A DNA stretch of 64,000 bases from Spirochaetaceae bacterium 4572_59 (GCA_002084805.1 NBMC01000024.1:1-64000); one strand, 5' to 3'; shown: positions 1 to 8,936, numbered from the stretch's first letter. Translations and numbers: made by a program. The notes: generated by a model from the letters alone, not told the origin.

Positions 1-768
1 AACTGTCAGGACAAACAGAAAAATAGAAATTGAGGAGACCAGTTCCCAGCGCCCCAGTGTCGTTCCATACTGCTGTACCAGTGTTGCAAGAACAACAGTC
101 CTTGTCCCTCCCAGAATATTGGGGGTTGTATACGCTGTCAGTGTTGCAGTAAAAACTAAAACAATACCTACAATAATACCGCTTACGGAATTGGGAATGA
201 TAATAGTAAAGAAGGTTTTAAAACGGGATGCCCCAAGACTTATCGAAGCCTCTTCTATCTCTTCTGATATATTATCCATAACTCCTATTAACGAGATAAT
301 CATCAATGGAAGAAATATATATGTGGAACCGATAATAACGGCAAGTTTGGAATACATAAAGCTTATGGGTTCTTTCAGCAGACCCAGATTGTTTAACAAT
401 CTGCTGAAAACTCCGTCATAACCTAAAATAATCATCCAGGAAATACTGCGAACAACCGCATTGGTTAAAAGAGGGAACAGTACTAACAACAATAAAACAT
501 TTTTCAGTCTTCCCTGAGTTCTCGATACATAGTATGCCGTAGGCAGGCCCAGAAGCAGAGTGGCAAGTACTACATAGAAAGAGATGGAAAATGTGTTTCT
601 CAGGGCTTTTTTAAAAGTTGAATCTCTAAAAAGCTCTAAATAATTGGCAATACTTATTGAACCCTCAACTGATAATGATTTATGAGCCAGCATAATCAGC
701 GGTATAAAAACCAATACAGCAATCAGACATAAACTGGGTATAAATATGATCGATTTTTCCTTATTCAT
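1..768 (-). CDS. ABC transporter permease, PotB-like (3' end outside window)
   Basis: Inner-membrane permease of a spermidine/putrescine-type ABC importer; 256 codons are visible and the frame is still open at the window edge. It starts MNKEKSIIFIPSL and shows several hydrophobic segments. The cytoplasmic EAA loop that docks on the ATPase is clear: EEASISLGASRFKTF followed by IIIPNS. The ATG at 766-768 overlaps the end of the amidohydrolase gene by 8 nt, so the two are translationally coupled. The binding-protein gene lies two genes upstream in the same operon; the second permease and ATPase are presumably beyond the left edge. Family assignment is firm, substrate is not. Confidence 0.9.
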   Translation of the reverse strand, partial: MNKEKSIIFIPSLCLIAVLVFIPLIMLAHKSLSVEGSISIANYLELFRDSTFKKALRNTFSISFYVVLATLLLGLPTAYYVSRTQGRLKNVLLLLVLFPLLTNAVVRSISWMIILGYDGVFSRLLNNLGLLKEPISFMYSKLAVIIGSTYIFLPLMIISLIGVMDNISEEIEEASISLGASRFKTFFTIIIPNSVSGIIVGIVLVFTATLTAYTTPNILGGTRTVVLATLVQQYGTTLGRWELVSSISIFLFVLTV

Positions 769-2086
769 TTTCTTTTGCTCTCTCCATTAATTCCCGGCTT
801 TTTTCTTTTACAATGTAGTAAGCGGCCATAAATTTCTTAATAATATCTTCCTCGCCGGCATTTACCAGGCTGGAGTCCTTTACGACCAGCCTGCCGTTGA
901 CAAAAACATGTTCAATGTTATTGGGAAGCATCGAATATACAATTGCCGCGTAATAGTCATAGAGGGGTAACATATTGATTGTATTGGGATTTATAACTAT
1001 CAGATCTGCCTTTTTCCCTACCTCCACGCTGCCGACCAGATGATCAATATTTAAAGCCTTTGCCCCGTTTATGGTTGCCATTTTTACAATTTCTTTTGCA
1101 GGGCATATACTTCTGTTCAGATATTTCACTTTTTGCATTTTAGGAGTGCAGTTCATAACACTCATCATATCCATATGATTCCCGCTCATAGGACCGTCGG
1201 TGGCGATACTGACGTTTACCCCTTTTTTCAGGTAATCGAAAACAGGAGCTATGGCTCTGCCGCTTTTACTGTTTCCGGCAGGACAGTGTGAAATTGATGC
1301 ATTGTGCTTAGCCAGAATCTTCTGATCCTCGTTGTCCACCAATATTCCATGGGCACCGACAAAGCGCTTACTGAGTACATCTATGTTCTCTAAATACCTG
1401 ACCACAGAACCATGCTTTTTCAGATATGGATCTGCTTCCCACAATTGTTCCGCCAGGTGAATTAAAAAAGGAACTTCATAGCTATCGGAAAGCTCTCTGC
1501 ATTTTTTCAGCAGCGGTTCTGATGTCATATAGACCGAATGGGGGGCCAGTGCACCATTTATCAGGGGATTGTTTTTATATTTATAGGCAAATTTTTCAAA
1601 TAACTCAAACCCGTGATCACCGTCCACTTGCTCACCCGACTTTTCGTCTGTTATCCCCTGGCCGATAAATGCTCTGATTCCCAATTCAATGGAGGCCCTG
1701 GCTGTTGAAGCGGTAAATGTATACATGTCTGCAAAACATGTGGTTCCGCTCAGCAGCATCTCTGACAAACTCAAAAGGGAAGATGCATATACGATATCGC
1801 CATTAAGACATGAATTTTCCAGTGGAAACAGAAGCCTGGTAAGACGATCCTTCATATCATCTCCCAAGCCTCTGAAGATTGTCATAGGAACATGTGTATG
1901 TGTATTAATAAAACCGGGGAGCAGCAGCTTGGCTGTACCATCAATGATTAAATCATATTTTTCTGATGTTTTGTCAAAAAAAATGCGAAGTATCTCATCA
2001 TTTTCAATATGGATATTCGCATTTTCTAAAACATCAAGATTATCATTCATTGTAATAATGGTAATATTCTTGATTAATGTTTTCAT
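761..2086 (-). CDS. Amidohydrolase / deaminase of the SsnA-MtaD type
   Basis: A 441-residue cytoplasmic metal-dependent hydrolase of the amidohydrolase superfamily, in the subgroup of 5-methylthioadenosine/S-adenosylhomocysteine deaminases and aminohydrolases acting on ring C-N bonds. Metal ligands are visible: HTH at residues 63-65 in PGFINTHTHVPM, a His in LIHLAEQ, a His in VGAHGIL and the late Asp in SIATDGPMSGNHMDM. Length is normal for the family. It overlaps the binding-protein gene by one base (TAATG) and the permease gene by 8 nt, so it is embedded inside an ABC import operon. It probably deaminates the imported compound or a product of it (inference). The exact substrate cannot be read from the sequence. 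Confidence 0.88.
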   Translation of the reverse strand: MKTLIKNITIITMNDNLDVLENANIHIENDEILRIFFDKTSEKYDLIIDGTAKLLLPGFINTHTHVPMTIFRGLGDDMKDRLTRLLFPLENSCLNGDIVYASSLLSLSEMLLSGTTCFADMYTFTASTARASIELGIRAFIGQGITDEKSGEQVDGDHGFELFEKFAYKYKNNPLINGALAPHSVYMTSEPLLKKCRELSDSYEVPFLIHLAEQLWEADPYLKKHGSVVRYLENIDVLSKRFVGAHGILVDNEDQKILAKHNASISHCPAGNSKSGRAIAPVFDYLKKGVNVSIATDGPMSGNHMDMMSVMNCTPKMQKVKYLNRSICPAKEIVKMATINGAKALNIDHLVGSVEVGKKADLIVINPNTINMLPLYDYYAAIVYSMLPNNIEHVFVNGRLVVKDSSLVNAGEEDIIKKFMAAYYIVKEKSRELMERAKENE

Positions 2087-3087
2087 TATTCTGTAAACAG
2101 CTCATTCCACTTGGAAATCCAGGCGGCTCTGTTTTTATTAACCAGGTCAATGTCTGTAAGAACAGCATCGGGGTATAAAGCAAGGTCGGTCTTTCCATCT
2201 TTCTGACCGGCTTCAAACTCAACATTTTTATTTACGGGAGAATCAATCCCGCGGTCTAAAGACTCATTCTGAACTTCTGCAGAAAGCAGGAAGTCTATGA
2301 ACTTCATAGCCAAATCGTTATTTTTTGTTCCTTTAACAATATTCACTGTATTTCCGTTTAATAACACTTTATCCAGATCACCCCAGTTCAGATCAGGAGT
2401 GTAACCGAAATCTGCTAAAAGGGCGTAATCATACTCTCCGTTAATAACGGCTTTTCTTGTGCTGAATGTGCTGACATAAGCATCTACATTAGCACTTGAA
2501 ACCCAGTTTTCGATTTTTGCAATGTTTTCTGAAGCATCACCGGAAACTTCACCTGCACCATATAATACCATTGGTCCAAAAGTAGAGGTCATATGGGGTA
2601 TGGCAACTTTGCTTTTCTTGTCGGCAAAAATTTCTGCCCAGCTTGTTGGAATATTCTCTGAATTACCGGCCACTCTTAATCTGTTAACCGTATAGCACAT
2701 ACCGTAATCTTCACCATTCGGATTTTTAGCAAGTTCAAATATGCTGGCGAAATTTTCCAGATCAGATTTGTTTATTTTTTCAAACAGACCATCTTCAATA
2801 CCCTTTTGAGCAGTAGCCTGCGTGGCCAGAAAAATATCAATATCTGTAATATCGATTTCGTTCTTCAGTTTAGTATACCGGTCTCCGTCACGACCTAAAT
2901 CCAGTTCGATGATAACATTGTTCTCTTCTTCAAAGGGAGTAAACAGAAACTCATCCAGGGCCTCAATATCGTAGTCCCATGTTGAAACAACCAGTGTTCT
3001 GGGTTCGTTTGACTCTTCCTGTGATCCACTTGCAAAGACAGGCAGAAACATAATCGTCAGTAATAATAACGTTAAAAATTTTTTCAC
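2086..3087 (-). CDS. Periplasmic binding protein, PotD/PotF-like
   Basis: A 333-residue extracellular solute-binding protein for a polyamine-type ABC importer. It has a Lys-initiated hydrophobic signal peptide (MKKFLTLLLLTIMFLPVFA) and a likely signal peptidase I site before SGSQEE. There is no lipobox Cys, so it is predicted to be soluble in the periplasm. The mature part begins LVVSTWDYDIEALDEF, the typical first strand of PotD-like proteins. Start is a GTG (3085-3087) with an AAGGAG site at 3095-3100. First gene of the visible operon: binding protein, amidohydrolase, permease. The ligand is probably a cationic or amine compound (inference). Confidence 0.9.
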   Translation of the reverse strand: MKKFLTLLLLTIMFLPVFASGSQEESNEPRTLVVSTWDYDIEALDEFLFTPFEEENNVIIELDLGRDGDRYTKLKNEIDITDIDIFLATQATAQKGIEDGLFEKINKSDLENFASIFELAKNPNGEDYGMCYTVNRLRVAGNSENIPTSWAEIFADKKSKVAIPHMTSTFGPMVLYGAGEVSGDASENIAKIENWVSSANVDAYVSTFSTRKAVINGEYDYALLADFGYTPDLNWGDLDKVLLNGNTVNIVKGTKNNDLAMKFIDFLLSAEVQNESLDRGIDSPVNKNVEFEAGQKDGKTDLALYPDAVLTDIDLVNKNRAAWISKWNELFTE

Positions 3088-3247
3088 TTTTTTTCTCCTT
3101 AATTAACTTTCCGGGAAATTCTACTTTAATAATCACCTTAAACCAGGAATTTCCAGAATTCAAGAGCTAAATTGTCAATTACAGCTGATCTTCTGATCAA
3201 TCAACAAATCTCTTTTCCTTCAGCTATTTCGTCAATGATGTTATCCC

Positions 3248-3262
3248 CCTTGTAAAACAAGG
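3248..3262. promoter_or_regulatory. 15-bp palindrome, candidate operator
   Basis: The perfect inverted repeat CCTTGT-AAA-ACAAGG ends 5 nt before the -35 box of the MATE promoter. A MarR-type regulator is encoded in the same operon, and such regulators commonly bind palindromes of this size at their own promoter. The operator role is inferred. Confidence 0.4.
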
Positions 3263-3267
3263 AAATC

Positions 3268-3296
3268 TTGACACTTGTAAGAATTCTCACTATTTT
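3268..3296 (+). promoter_or_regulatory. Sigma-70 promoter for the MATE-MarR operon
   Basis: Perfect TTGACA at 3268-3273, 17-nt spacer and TATTTT at 3291-3296. The predicted start near 3303 gives a leader of about 37 nt before the TTG start at 3340. Confidence 0.65.
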
Positions 3297-3339
3297 AGGC
3301 GTATTAAGTTAGATTTCTTACTACTAAAGAAGTATATAA

Positions 3340-4728
3340 TTGCAGAATAAAACCAGAGCCTTGGGCAGCGAACCTATTGGCAGACTAATAGCAAAGTATT
3401 CTATACCGTCGGTTATAGCCATGATGGTCAACGCCATCTACAACGTTGTCGACCGTATCTTTATCGGAAAGTTTGTGGGAGAAGCGGCACTCGCCAGTCT
3501 TACCATCGCCTTCCCCATCATGATGCTAACCTTTGCCTTCGCCGCTCTTATCGGAGCCGGTGGTTCCGCCCTCATGTCAATCAAACTGGGAGAAAAAGAT
3601 GAACGAGGGGCTTCTCACGTCTTCGGAAATACCCTGGGAGCAGGATTTCTCGTTATTGTGACTACAGTAACCGTCCTCTTTTTCAATCTTCAGAGCATTC
3701 TCACGCTCTTTGGAGCCAACAGTGAGGTGATGGGTCTGGCCGAGGCTTATATGAAAATCATACTCTTAGGCTCTATCATTCAGATGGGTAGTTTCATACT
3801 GACAAATACAGTACGTACTGAAGGCAACCCCGTGCTGCCAATGAAGTCCATGATCAGCTCGGCTCTGACCAATATTGTGCTGGACTACATCTTCATTGCC
3901 CACTTTGGATGGGGTGTCGAGGGAGCGGCCCTGGCTACCGTTATCGGCCAGTCCATCGGTCTGATTATGCTGCTCGGTTTTTATATCAGAAAGCAGAGCC
4001 ATCTCAAACTCAGAATAAAAGATTTTATTCCTGAACCGCGGCTTGTAGGAGCCATCGCAACCATCGGTTTTGCCACCTTCATCGGAACCGTGGGAAACAG
4101 TGTATCCATGACCTTTATGAACCGAGCTCTCAGTCAATACGGGGGAACCGCTGCTATTACATCCATGGGCGCCATCAACAGTCTCTTTACTATCTGCATC
4201 ATGCCTTTGATAGGAATTCAGCAGGGACTGCAGCCTATCATGGGCTATAACTACGGTGCCGGAAATTATAAAAGGGTCTACAAGACTCTTGGACTGGGAA
4301 CGGGGGTCGCCGTGACCTTCGCTACGGTAGTATTCCTTATACTACAGAGCTTCCCTGTTTTCAGTATCTCCCTGTTTATCGACTCCTCATCACCAACCAT
4401 CCCCACAGCTGTCACAGGACTGCGCTATTTCATCCTTCTTCTGCCCCTTATCAGTGTAAACCTCATCGGAACATCCTTTTTCCAGTCCACAAACCGGGGA
4501 AAAACAGCCCTCTGGCTCAGTATGCTCAGACAGTTCTTCTTTCTCATCCCCCTGGTTCTGATCCTACCACGATTCTTCGCTCTGACGGGTGTATGGGCAG
4601 CCGCCCCACTTTCCGACAGCCTCTCCATACTGATAACATTCGTCGTGCTGTTTGCAGATTACAAACGACACGGAAAAAAAGAGGATAGCCCGACGGACGA
4701 AAAGCCTCTCCAGACATTGAGAGCATAA
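3340..4728 (+). CDS. MATE family multidrug/cation exporter (MepA-like)
   Basis: A 462-residue inner-membrane antiporter of the MATE family, normal length, with about 12 hydrophobic segments in two homologous halves. The N-terminal half shows the typical IPSVIAMMVNAIYNVVDRIF segment and the second half a matching GIQQGLQPIMGYNYGAG segment, the MepA-type hallmark. Start is TTG at 3340 with a weak AAAGAAG site upstream; no better start lies downstream within the conserved region. Stop and the next start overlap as TAATG, so it is coupled to a MarR-type regulator, a common arrangement for drug-responsive exporters. Substrate unknown. Confidence 0.92.
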   Translation: MQNKTRALGSEPIGRLIAKYSIPSVIAMMVNAIYNVVDRIFIGKFVGEAALASLTIAFPIMMLTFAFAALIGAGGSALMSIKLGEKDERGASHVFGNTLGAGFLVIVTTVTVLFFNLQSILTLFGANSEVMGLAEAYMKIILLGSIIQMGSFILTNTVRTEGNPVLPMKSMISSALTNIVLDYIFIAHFGWGVEGAALATVIGQSIGLIMLLGFYIRKQSHLKLRIKDFIPEPRLVGAIATIGFATFIGTVGNSVSMTFMNRALSQYGGTAAITSMGAINSLFTICIMPLIGIQQGLQPIMGYNYGAGNYKRVYKTLGLGTGVAVTFATVVFLILQSFPVFSISLFIDSSSPTIPTAVTGLRYFILLLPLISVNLIGTSFFQSTNRGKTALWLSMLRQFFFLIPLVLILPRFFALTGVWAAAPLSDSLSILITFVVLFADYKRHGKKEDSPTDEKPLQTLRA

Positions 4729-5054
4729 TGGAAAAAAAACACTTTTCCGGACATAATCAGAATATCAGCAGAATATTCGAACTGAGACGGAATATGGATC
4801 ATGTCTTCTTTAAAAGATTTGAAGGCGAGTTCCCCCTGCCGGCAGGGATGAACTTCACCCATATGAAGGCTCTACTCCTGGCAGGACTGTATCAGCCGAT
4901 AAACATGACGATCCTGAGTCGCTATATGCAGCTGGAAAAGGGTTCATTCACACCGGTAGCATCCAAACTGATAAGATTGGGCTATATGGAAAAAATACGG
5001 GACGAACATGATAAAAGAGCCTTCAATCTCGAACTGACCGGCAAGATGGATTAA
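4728..5054 (+). CDS. MarR family regulator, C-terminally truncated
   Basis: 108 residues containing the MarR winged helix-turn-helix: HMKALLLAGLYQPINMTILS, then a recognition region KGSFTPVASKLIRLGYMEK and the wing RDEHDKRAFNLELT. MarR proteins normally continue about 35-45 residues after LTxxG with helices 5 and 6, which complete the dimerisation interface; here the frame stops right after LTGKMD. Only 19 nt separate this stop from the next gene, so the missing part is deleted rather than shifted into another frame. It is coupled to the MATE gene (TAATG). It may be non-functional, or dimerise through helix 1 only. Confidence 0.75.
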   Translation: MEKKHFSGHNQNISRIFELRRNMDHVFFKRFEGEFPLPAGMNFTHMKALLLAGLYQPINMTILSRYMQLEKGSFTPVASKLIRLGYMEKIRDEHDKRAFNLELTGKMD

Positions 5055-5073
5055 GCAATTAGAAGGATTATAA

Positions 5074-5862
5074 ATGGATATATCAGCTCAGGCTTTCCGC
5101 TGGTTTACAAGTTATGTTAGTGATTTTAAGACAGAACAGAATATTATTTTAAAGGAGGAACATACTGAGAAGGTTGTTCTTGAAGCTGTTTCTCTGGCCA
5201 GGATTCTGGATTGGCCGGAAGAGGACATTATTTTAGCGGGTCTTATTGCCCGCTTTCATGATCTGGCCCGTTTTGAACAGTTTTCCAGGTTTAAGACTTT
5301 TAAAGACAAAGATTCAAAAGATCATGGAGATTGGGGTGTTGAGCTTTTTGAAGAACTTAACCCTCTTCCTCCTCTTATGGGTGAAGACCGAAGGATTCTT
5401 CTTTCAGCTATTCGTTATCATAACAAGAAATCCATTCCGGGAGGATTAACAGAAAGAGAACGACAGCATTGTCGCCTTATCAGGGATGCTGACAAAATTG
5501 ATATCTATCGTGTGGTTACCGGGTCGGATGTCTCTTTTACGGGAGTCGGAAGCTGTGAAGATAATACGACTTCTCCTTATTTATCACTTCTCATTGATAA
5601 TCTTCTTAATGGAATCCAATCGGACAATACACATTTAAAGACCAGAGAAGAGTTAATCCTTCTTCAACTGGGATGGATTTATGATCTTAACTATTTAGAA
5701 AGCCTTCGGATTATTGATCGTCGGGGGTATTTGAATTTATTGATTGAAGAGCTTCCGGAAGGACAGGATCGAGACAGAATCGAAAAACATATTCAAAAGA
5801 CCGTGGCTGAGAAGTTATCAAATCGTATTACAGGCTCGAAGGCCGGTCAGATGGCTTATTAA
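5074..5862 (+). CDS. HD-domain phosphohydrolase
   Basis: 262-residue cytoplasmic protein with an HD metal-dependent phosphohydrolase domain. Candidate metal ligands: His30 (EEHTEKV), His62-Asp63 (ARFHDLARFEQ), His84 (KDHGDWG), His116 (RYHNKK) and the distal Asp of RDADKIDIYRVV near 138-140. The order H...HD...H...H...D fits the family. No sensor or GGDEF domain is attached. AAGGAT precedes the ATG at a normal distance. Substrate (nucleotide or second messenger) cannot be determined. The 3' end touches the GNAT fragment on the other strand, where the decayed region begins. Confidence 0.8.
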   Translation: MDISAQAFRWFTSYVSDFKTEQNIILKEEHTEKVVLEAVSLARILDWPEEDIILAGLIARFHDLARFEQFSRFKTFKDKDSKDHGDWGVELFEELNPLPPLMGEDRRILLSAIRYHNKKSIPGGLTERERQHCRLIRDADKIDIYRVVTGSDVSFTGVGSCEDNTTSPYLSLLIDNLLNGIQSDNTHLKTREELILLQLGWIYDLNYLESLRIIDRRGYLNLLIEELPEGQDRDRIEKHIQKTVAEKLSNRITGSKAGQMAY

Positions 5863-6062
5863 TTCCCTTTCTGAGCCCGGGGAAGGCTGTTTATGATTGA
5901 TTTTGGAAACCCTGCTTTGGATAGTAGATAGATCTCAGCCATATTTTTCCTGTTTGCCAACCAGTACTCTGCCGGAATGAAATCATGTGCCTTTCGGGAT
6001 GTTTCGTACCACAGCTCCACGACCTCTGCGATATCCTTTTGTTCTAACAATCTAATTTCCAT
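5859..6062 (-). pseudogene. GNAT acetyltransferase, N-terminal fragment
   Basis: A 67-codon frame beginning MEIRLLEQKDIAEVVELWYE, the usual first strand and helix of a GNAT acetyltransferase, up to about NRKNMAEIYL. The reading then becomes unrelated (SKAGFPKSIINSL) and stops. The acetyl-CoA binding core (motif A, R/Q-x-x-G-x-G/A) is absent, so the product cannot be an active acetyltransferase. It is the first of several gene remnants. Confidence 0.7.
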
Positions 6063-6148
6063 TAACAGCGCTCCTCTGTTTCTCTCAGTTCGGTGAATGA
6101 TACAGAAAGGAGAATACTATGGATTGTATAATAGCGACATGATGTAGT

Positions 6149-6497
6149 TTATTCGAAATTTCCATAGATATGGATAATCAGGTTTTGTTTCCGGATATAT
6201 TCTCCGGGGGGATTGCCTATATATACAAGCATGACAGCCAGTCGTTCCATGGAATAGTACTGCTTGAAAACCCGGCTGAAGTAGTGCTGATTATTGAATC
6301 CCAGAAGATCGGATATGGCGCTGATAGAGAGGCATATTGATATCGGCAATGATGATGTCGGATTTGAATGTGTTGACAATCTCAAGCATTTCCACCCCGT
6401 TCTTTGCCTGGGGAGCAATATCCAGGGGCAGATCAAAGGACGAGATGATCTGCTCGTCATCGGCGATAAGCACCCTGAAACAGGGAGTTTTCTTCAA
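6149..6497 (-). pseudogene. Response regulator with AraC HTH, collapsed remnant
   Basis: Two frames carry the ends of one YesN-like regulator. From 6497 downward: receiver N-terminus FRVLIADDEQII and the phosphoacceptor strand SDIIIADINMP, with an internal loss between them. Shortly after, in another frame, the second AraC helix-turn-helix appears (AISDLLGFNNQHYFSRVF) followed by the terminal NPPGEYIRKQ. The middle of the protein is deleted and the two ends are out of phase, so no working regulator can be made. Its 5' end abuts the flavoprotein fragment on the plus strand at 6487-6499. Confidence 0.75.
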
Positions 6498-6831
6498 GGC
6501 CGAGACCCTTGAAGAGGTTGCTGATCACTTTGGAATCAATGCAGAAAACCTTGTAAAGACTGTTTTTAAGTACAACGAGTCCATGAAAAACGGTGTGGAT
6601 GAGGAGTTCGGCAGAACCGACTGTATGGGCGGTGTTGAGATCGACGAGAACTGTCATGTTATAGACACAGACGGTAACATCATTCCCGGCCTGTACCGAG
6701 CGTATCGGGTCCTGTGCGGGAACGGACGTCATGGCACTGGGTCGGATCTCTGAAATGACGGAAACGGATCAGGAACCGGAAAAGGCCGCCCGTCAAGTTG
6801 CCTACGAGATCTTTTCTCTGAATAAAAAGGA
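6487..6831 (+). pseudogene. Fumarate reductase-type flavoprotein, C-terminal fragment A
   Basis: VFFKAETLEEVADHFGIN, a helical YNESMKNGVDEEFGR segment, then GGVEIDENCHVIDTDGN and IPGLYRA match the capping-domain end and the C-terminal FAD-domain segment of flavocytochrome c/fumarate reductase flavoproteins. About 40 residues normally between DEEFGR and GGxxID are missing. Near 6720 the homologous reading moves to another frame (VMALGRIS) and ends near 6831. No start codon, FAD-binding N-terminus or full catalytic core is present. Confidence 0.7.
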
Positions 6832-6837
6832 AGTGAC

Positions 6838-7068
6838 CTGGGCCCCTACTACATGCTTTTTGGAGTCCCCTTCATCCACTACACCCCGGGCGGTCTGAAG
6901 ATAGACAAAAAGGCCCGTGTTCTGGATGAGAATGATAATCCCATCCCCCGTCTCTACGCGGCGGGCGAGGTCACCGGGGGAATCTTCGGCAAGGACAGGC
7001 TGGGAACCTGCGCCGTTCCGGACGCCCTGGTATTCGGCAGGATAGCGGGGGGCTATGAACCGGAATAA
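6838..7068 (+). pseudogene. Fumarate reductase-type flavoprotein, C-terminal fragment B
   Basis: A second, separate C-terminus of the same superfamily: LGPYYMLFGVPFIHYTPGG, LKIDKKARVLDENDN, IPRLYAAGEVTGGIFGKD, RLGTCAVPDALVFGRIAGG. This segment is well preserved and ends with a proper stop, but a stop codon lies in frame at 6823-6825 and nothing upstream encodes the rest. It repeats the domain present in fragment A, so two paralogous genes, or a duplicated end, stood here. Confidence 0.72.
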
Positions 7069-7079
7069 TGACAATGGGT

Positions 7080-7104
7080 TTTGATGGAATAACCGTTATT
7101 ATAC
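7080..7104. repeat. 25-bp direct repeat, copy 1
   Basis: Contains TGGAATAACCGTTATT and matches the segment at 9079-9103 in 22 of 25 positions, same orientation; similarity extends about 7 nt further left with a 1-nt gap. The core AATAA-CCG-TTATT is a near palindrome. It lies just after flavoprotein fragment B and before the end of the AAA ATPase gene. Confidence 0.55.
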
Positions 7105-7124
7105 GTTTCAGGAAAATTATTCAA

Positions 7125-8360
7125 CTACGGCTGGAATAGATTCATTTTATTTTTTTCAAGAAGAAAATCCGGCAGATACTGATGCAGAATTCCATCTTTT
7201 ATTCCTACAGGAAGATAATCCATTGAAAGTACGATTTTAGGGTAGGCATCTCGGATCGACATAAGGGAACCGTATTCACGCATAATGACCTCTTCCGATG
7301 CAAGCAGATAGCAGACCTGAATATAAAGACGACGGTCTTTCAGTTCAGCAATAAAATCAACCTCTTTTGTTCCTTCCTTTCCGACATAAACCGTATAACC
7401 CCTTGACCGCAGCTCCATATAGACCACATTCTCAAGCAGCTGTGAGATATCATTATTCCTGAAACCAATATCTGCATAGCGAAGTCCCAGATCGCAGAGA
7501 AAATACTTCTCCAGTCTCTGCATCAATCTTTTGCCCTTGATATCATAACGGGGAGCGGCATGGATAATCATGGAATCTTCCAAAGCCTTAATATAAGACG
7601 TTACTGCTTCCAGAGATGCCTTTATTCCGATACTTTTCAGATAATCAGTCACTTTTTTTGCAGAAAAGATCTGGCCGACATTATCAAATATATAAAGAAG
7701 GACCCTTTCAAGTATTCCAACATCTCTAATCTGATGACGTTGAATCGTATCTTTAAGAATAACAGTATTTCGTATTCCTTTTAGATATTGACGCCTGGCT
7801 TCATCATCATCAATTACCGTATTGAGCCCGGGAAATCCCCCGTATCTCAGGTATTCATTGAACAAATCCTCAACAGACCGGTCCTTGCTTACTTTGACAT
7901 CGGAAAATTTTCGATACTCTCGAAAGGTCAGAGGATAGACTTCCACCTCTATATAACGTCCTGCTATATGAGTAGCCAAATCCCCCGAAAGCATTTGGGC
8001 GTTGGAGCCTGTAAGATAGAGATCATATCCTCCATCAGCCAACAGTGAGGCAGCAGCCCTTTCCCAGCCGATGCAGTTCTGCACTTCGTCGATAAAAACA
8101 TAAAAAGTTTCTGATTGATCCGCTTTCATTGCTTTAATATAGCTATGAAGCTTTTCAAAAGATCTGAGATGATCATTTTCCAGGAGTTCAAAATTCACAA
8201 AGATAATGTGATCTTTTTTAATTCCCCTCTCAAGAAGTACATTTTGAAGCATTTGCAGGAGATAGGATTTTCCGCTCCGTCTTACACCCGAGATGATTTT
8301 AATAACAGGTTGATCAATCCATTTGATCAGTTTATCAAGGTATAACTCTCTTTTTACCAT
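7125..8360 (-). CDS. AAA ATPase with DUF4143
   Basis: 411-residue P-loop ATPase of the AAA_14/DUF4143 family. Walker A GVRRSGKS at residues 25-32, Walker B YVFIDEVQ near 87-94 (Asp91, Glu92), a sensor-like LTGSNAQ, and the AGRYIEVEVYPLTFREY segment typical of the family. The C-terminal half is DUF4143, with a PD-(D/E)XK-like core: LENVVYMELRSRGY, GKEGTKEVDFIAE, LYIQVCY. Length is normal and the gene appears intact. The cellular role of these widespread proteins is unclear; mobile and defence-like contexts are common. It is the only complete gene in the decayed region, bounded by 25-bp direct repeats. Confidence 0.87.
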   Translation of the reverse strand: MVKRELYLDKLIKWIDQPVIKIISGVRRSGKSYLLQMLQNVLLERGIKKDHIIFVNFELLENDHLRSFEKLHSYIKAMKADQSETFYVFIDEVQNCIGWERAAASLLADGGYDLYLTGSNAQMLSGDLATHIAGRYIEVEVYPLTFREYRKFSDVKVSKDRSVEDLFNEYLRYGGFPGLNTVIDDDEARRQYLKGIRNTVILKDTIQRHQIRDVGILERVLLYIFDNVGQIFSAKKVTDYLKSIGIKASLEAVTSYIKALEDSMIIHAAPRYDIKGKRLMQRLEKYFLCDLGLRYADIGFRNNDISQLLENVVYMELRSRGYTVYVGKEGTKEVDFIAELKDRRLYIQVCYLLASEEVIMREYGSLMSIRDAYPKIVLSMDYLPVGIKDGILHQYLPDFLLEKNKMNLFQP

Positions 8361-8444
8361 ATAATGCTCCGTATATTGGCTATAAACATATTATCACCTT
8401 TATTAGCAGAATAACAGGTGATAAACCATTTATAGGAGTAGTAT

Positions 8445-8936
8445 GTGTGCATATTGAAACTTAAACTCTCAATTTACACAATTTCGACATATACTTTTCT
8501 TATGATATCGAGAAAAAGTGCTGATAAGGTTAAAAAACTGGCTTTCCATGCTGGAAGCAGGCTACATCATCTTTTTTTTTATCTTGCCGGGATTTATGAA
8601 GAGTCCCAAATGAATACGCATCCCTTGAGAAGAGCTTTTTTTGAGACCCTTGTCGTTTCAGATCAGATTAAAAGACATCTCTATGATAAAATACCTCCGG
8701 AATGGTATTTCTGGTCTGCTCCAAGAGGTCCGGAAGTGGATCTGCTGAGGGAACAGGGTACGTCTCTTAAAGCTATAGATATAAAATCATCAAAGACCTT
8801 TAAAACGCAGCATCTCAAGCATCTTCATTCATTCTCGACTCTATCGGGGAATTCCGGGCTCTCTCTTGAGCTGAAATATGATGGAGATGATGAGTTTATA
8901 CAGGAAGGAGTAGAAGTTCGTCCATGGCAGCGATAA
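8445..8936 (+). pseudogene. DUF4143 ATPase, C-terminal fragment
   Basis: The homologous part runs from LFFYLAGIYEESQ through THPLRRAFFETLVVSDQIK and EWYFWSAPRGPEVDLLRE to KAIDIKSSKTFK, the nuclease-like C-terminal half of an AAA_14/DUF4143 ATPase. The whole P-loop domain is missing and the first 30 codons are unrelated. It is a different paralogue from the intact gene at 7125-8360, and lies on the opposite strand. Confidence 0.75.

Noticed and set aside
6126-6137. Possible third, inverted copy of the 25-bp repeat (GTATAATAGCGA)
   Set aside because: Only about 12 nt resemble the repeat end, which is too little to separate from chance.
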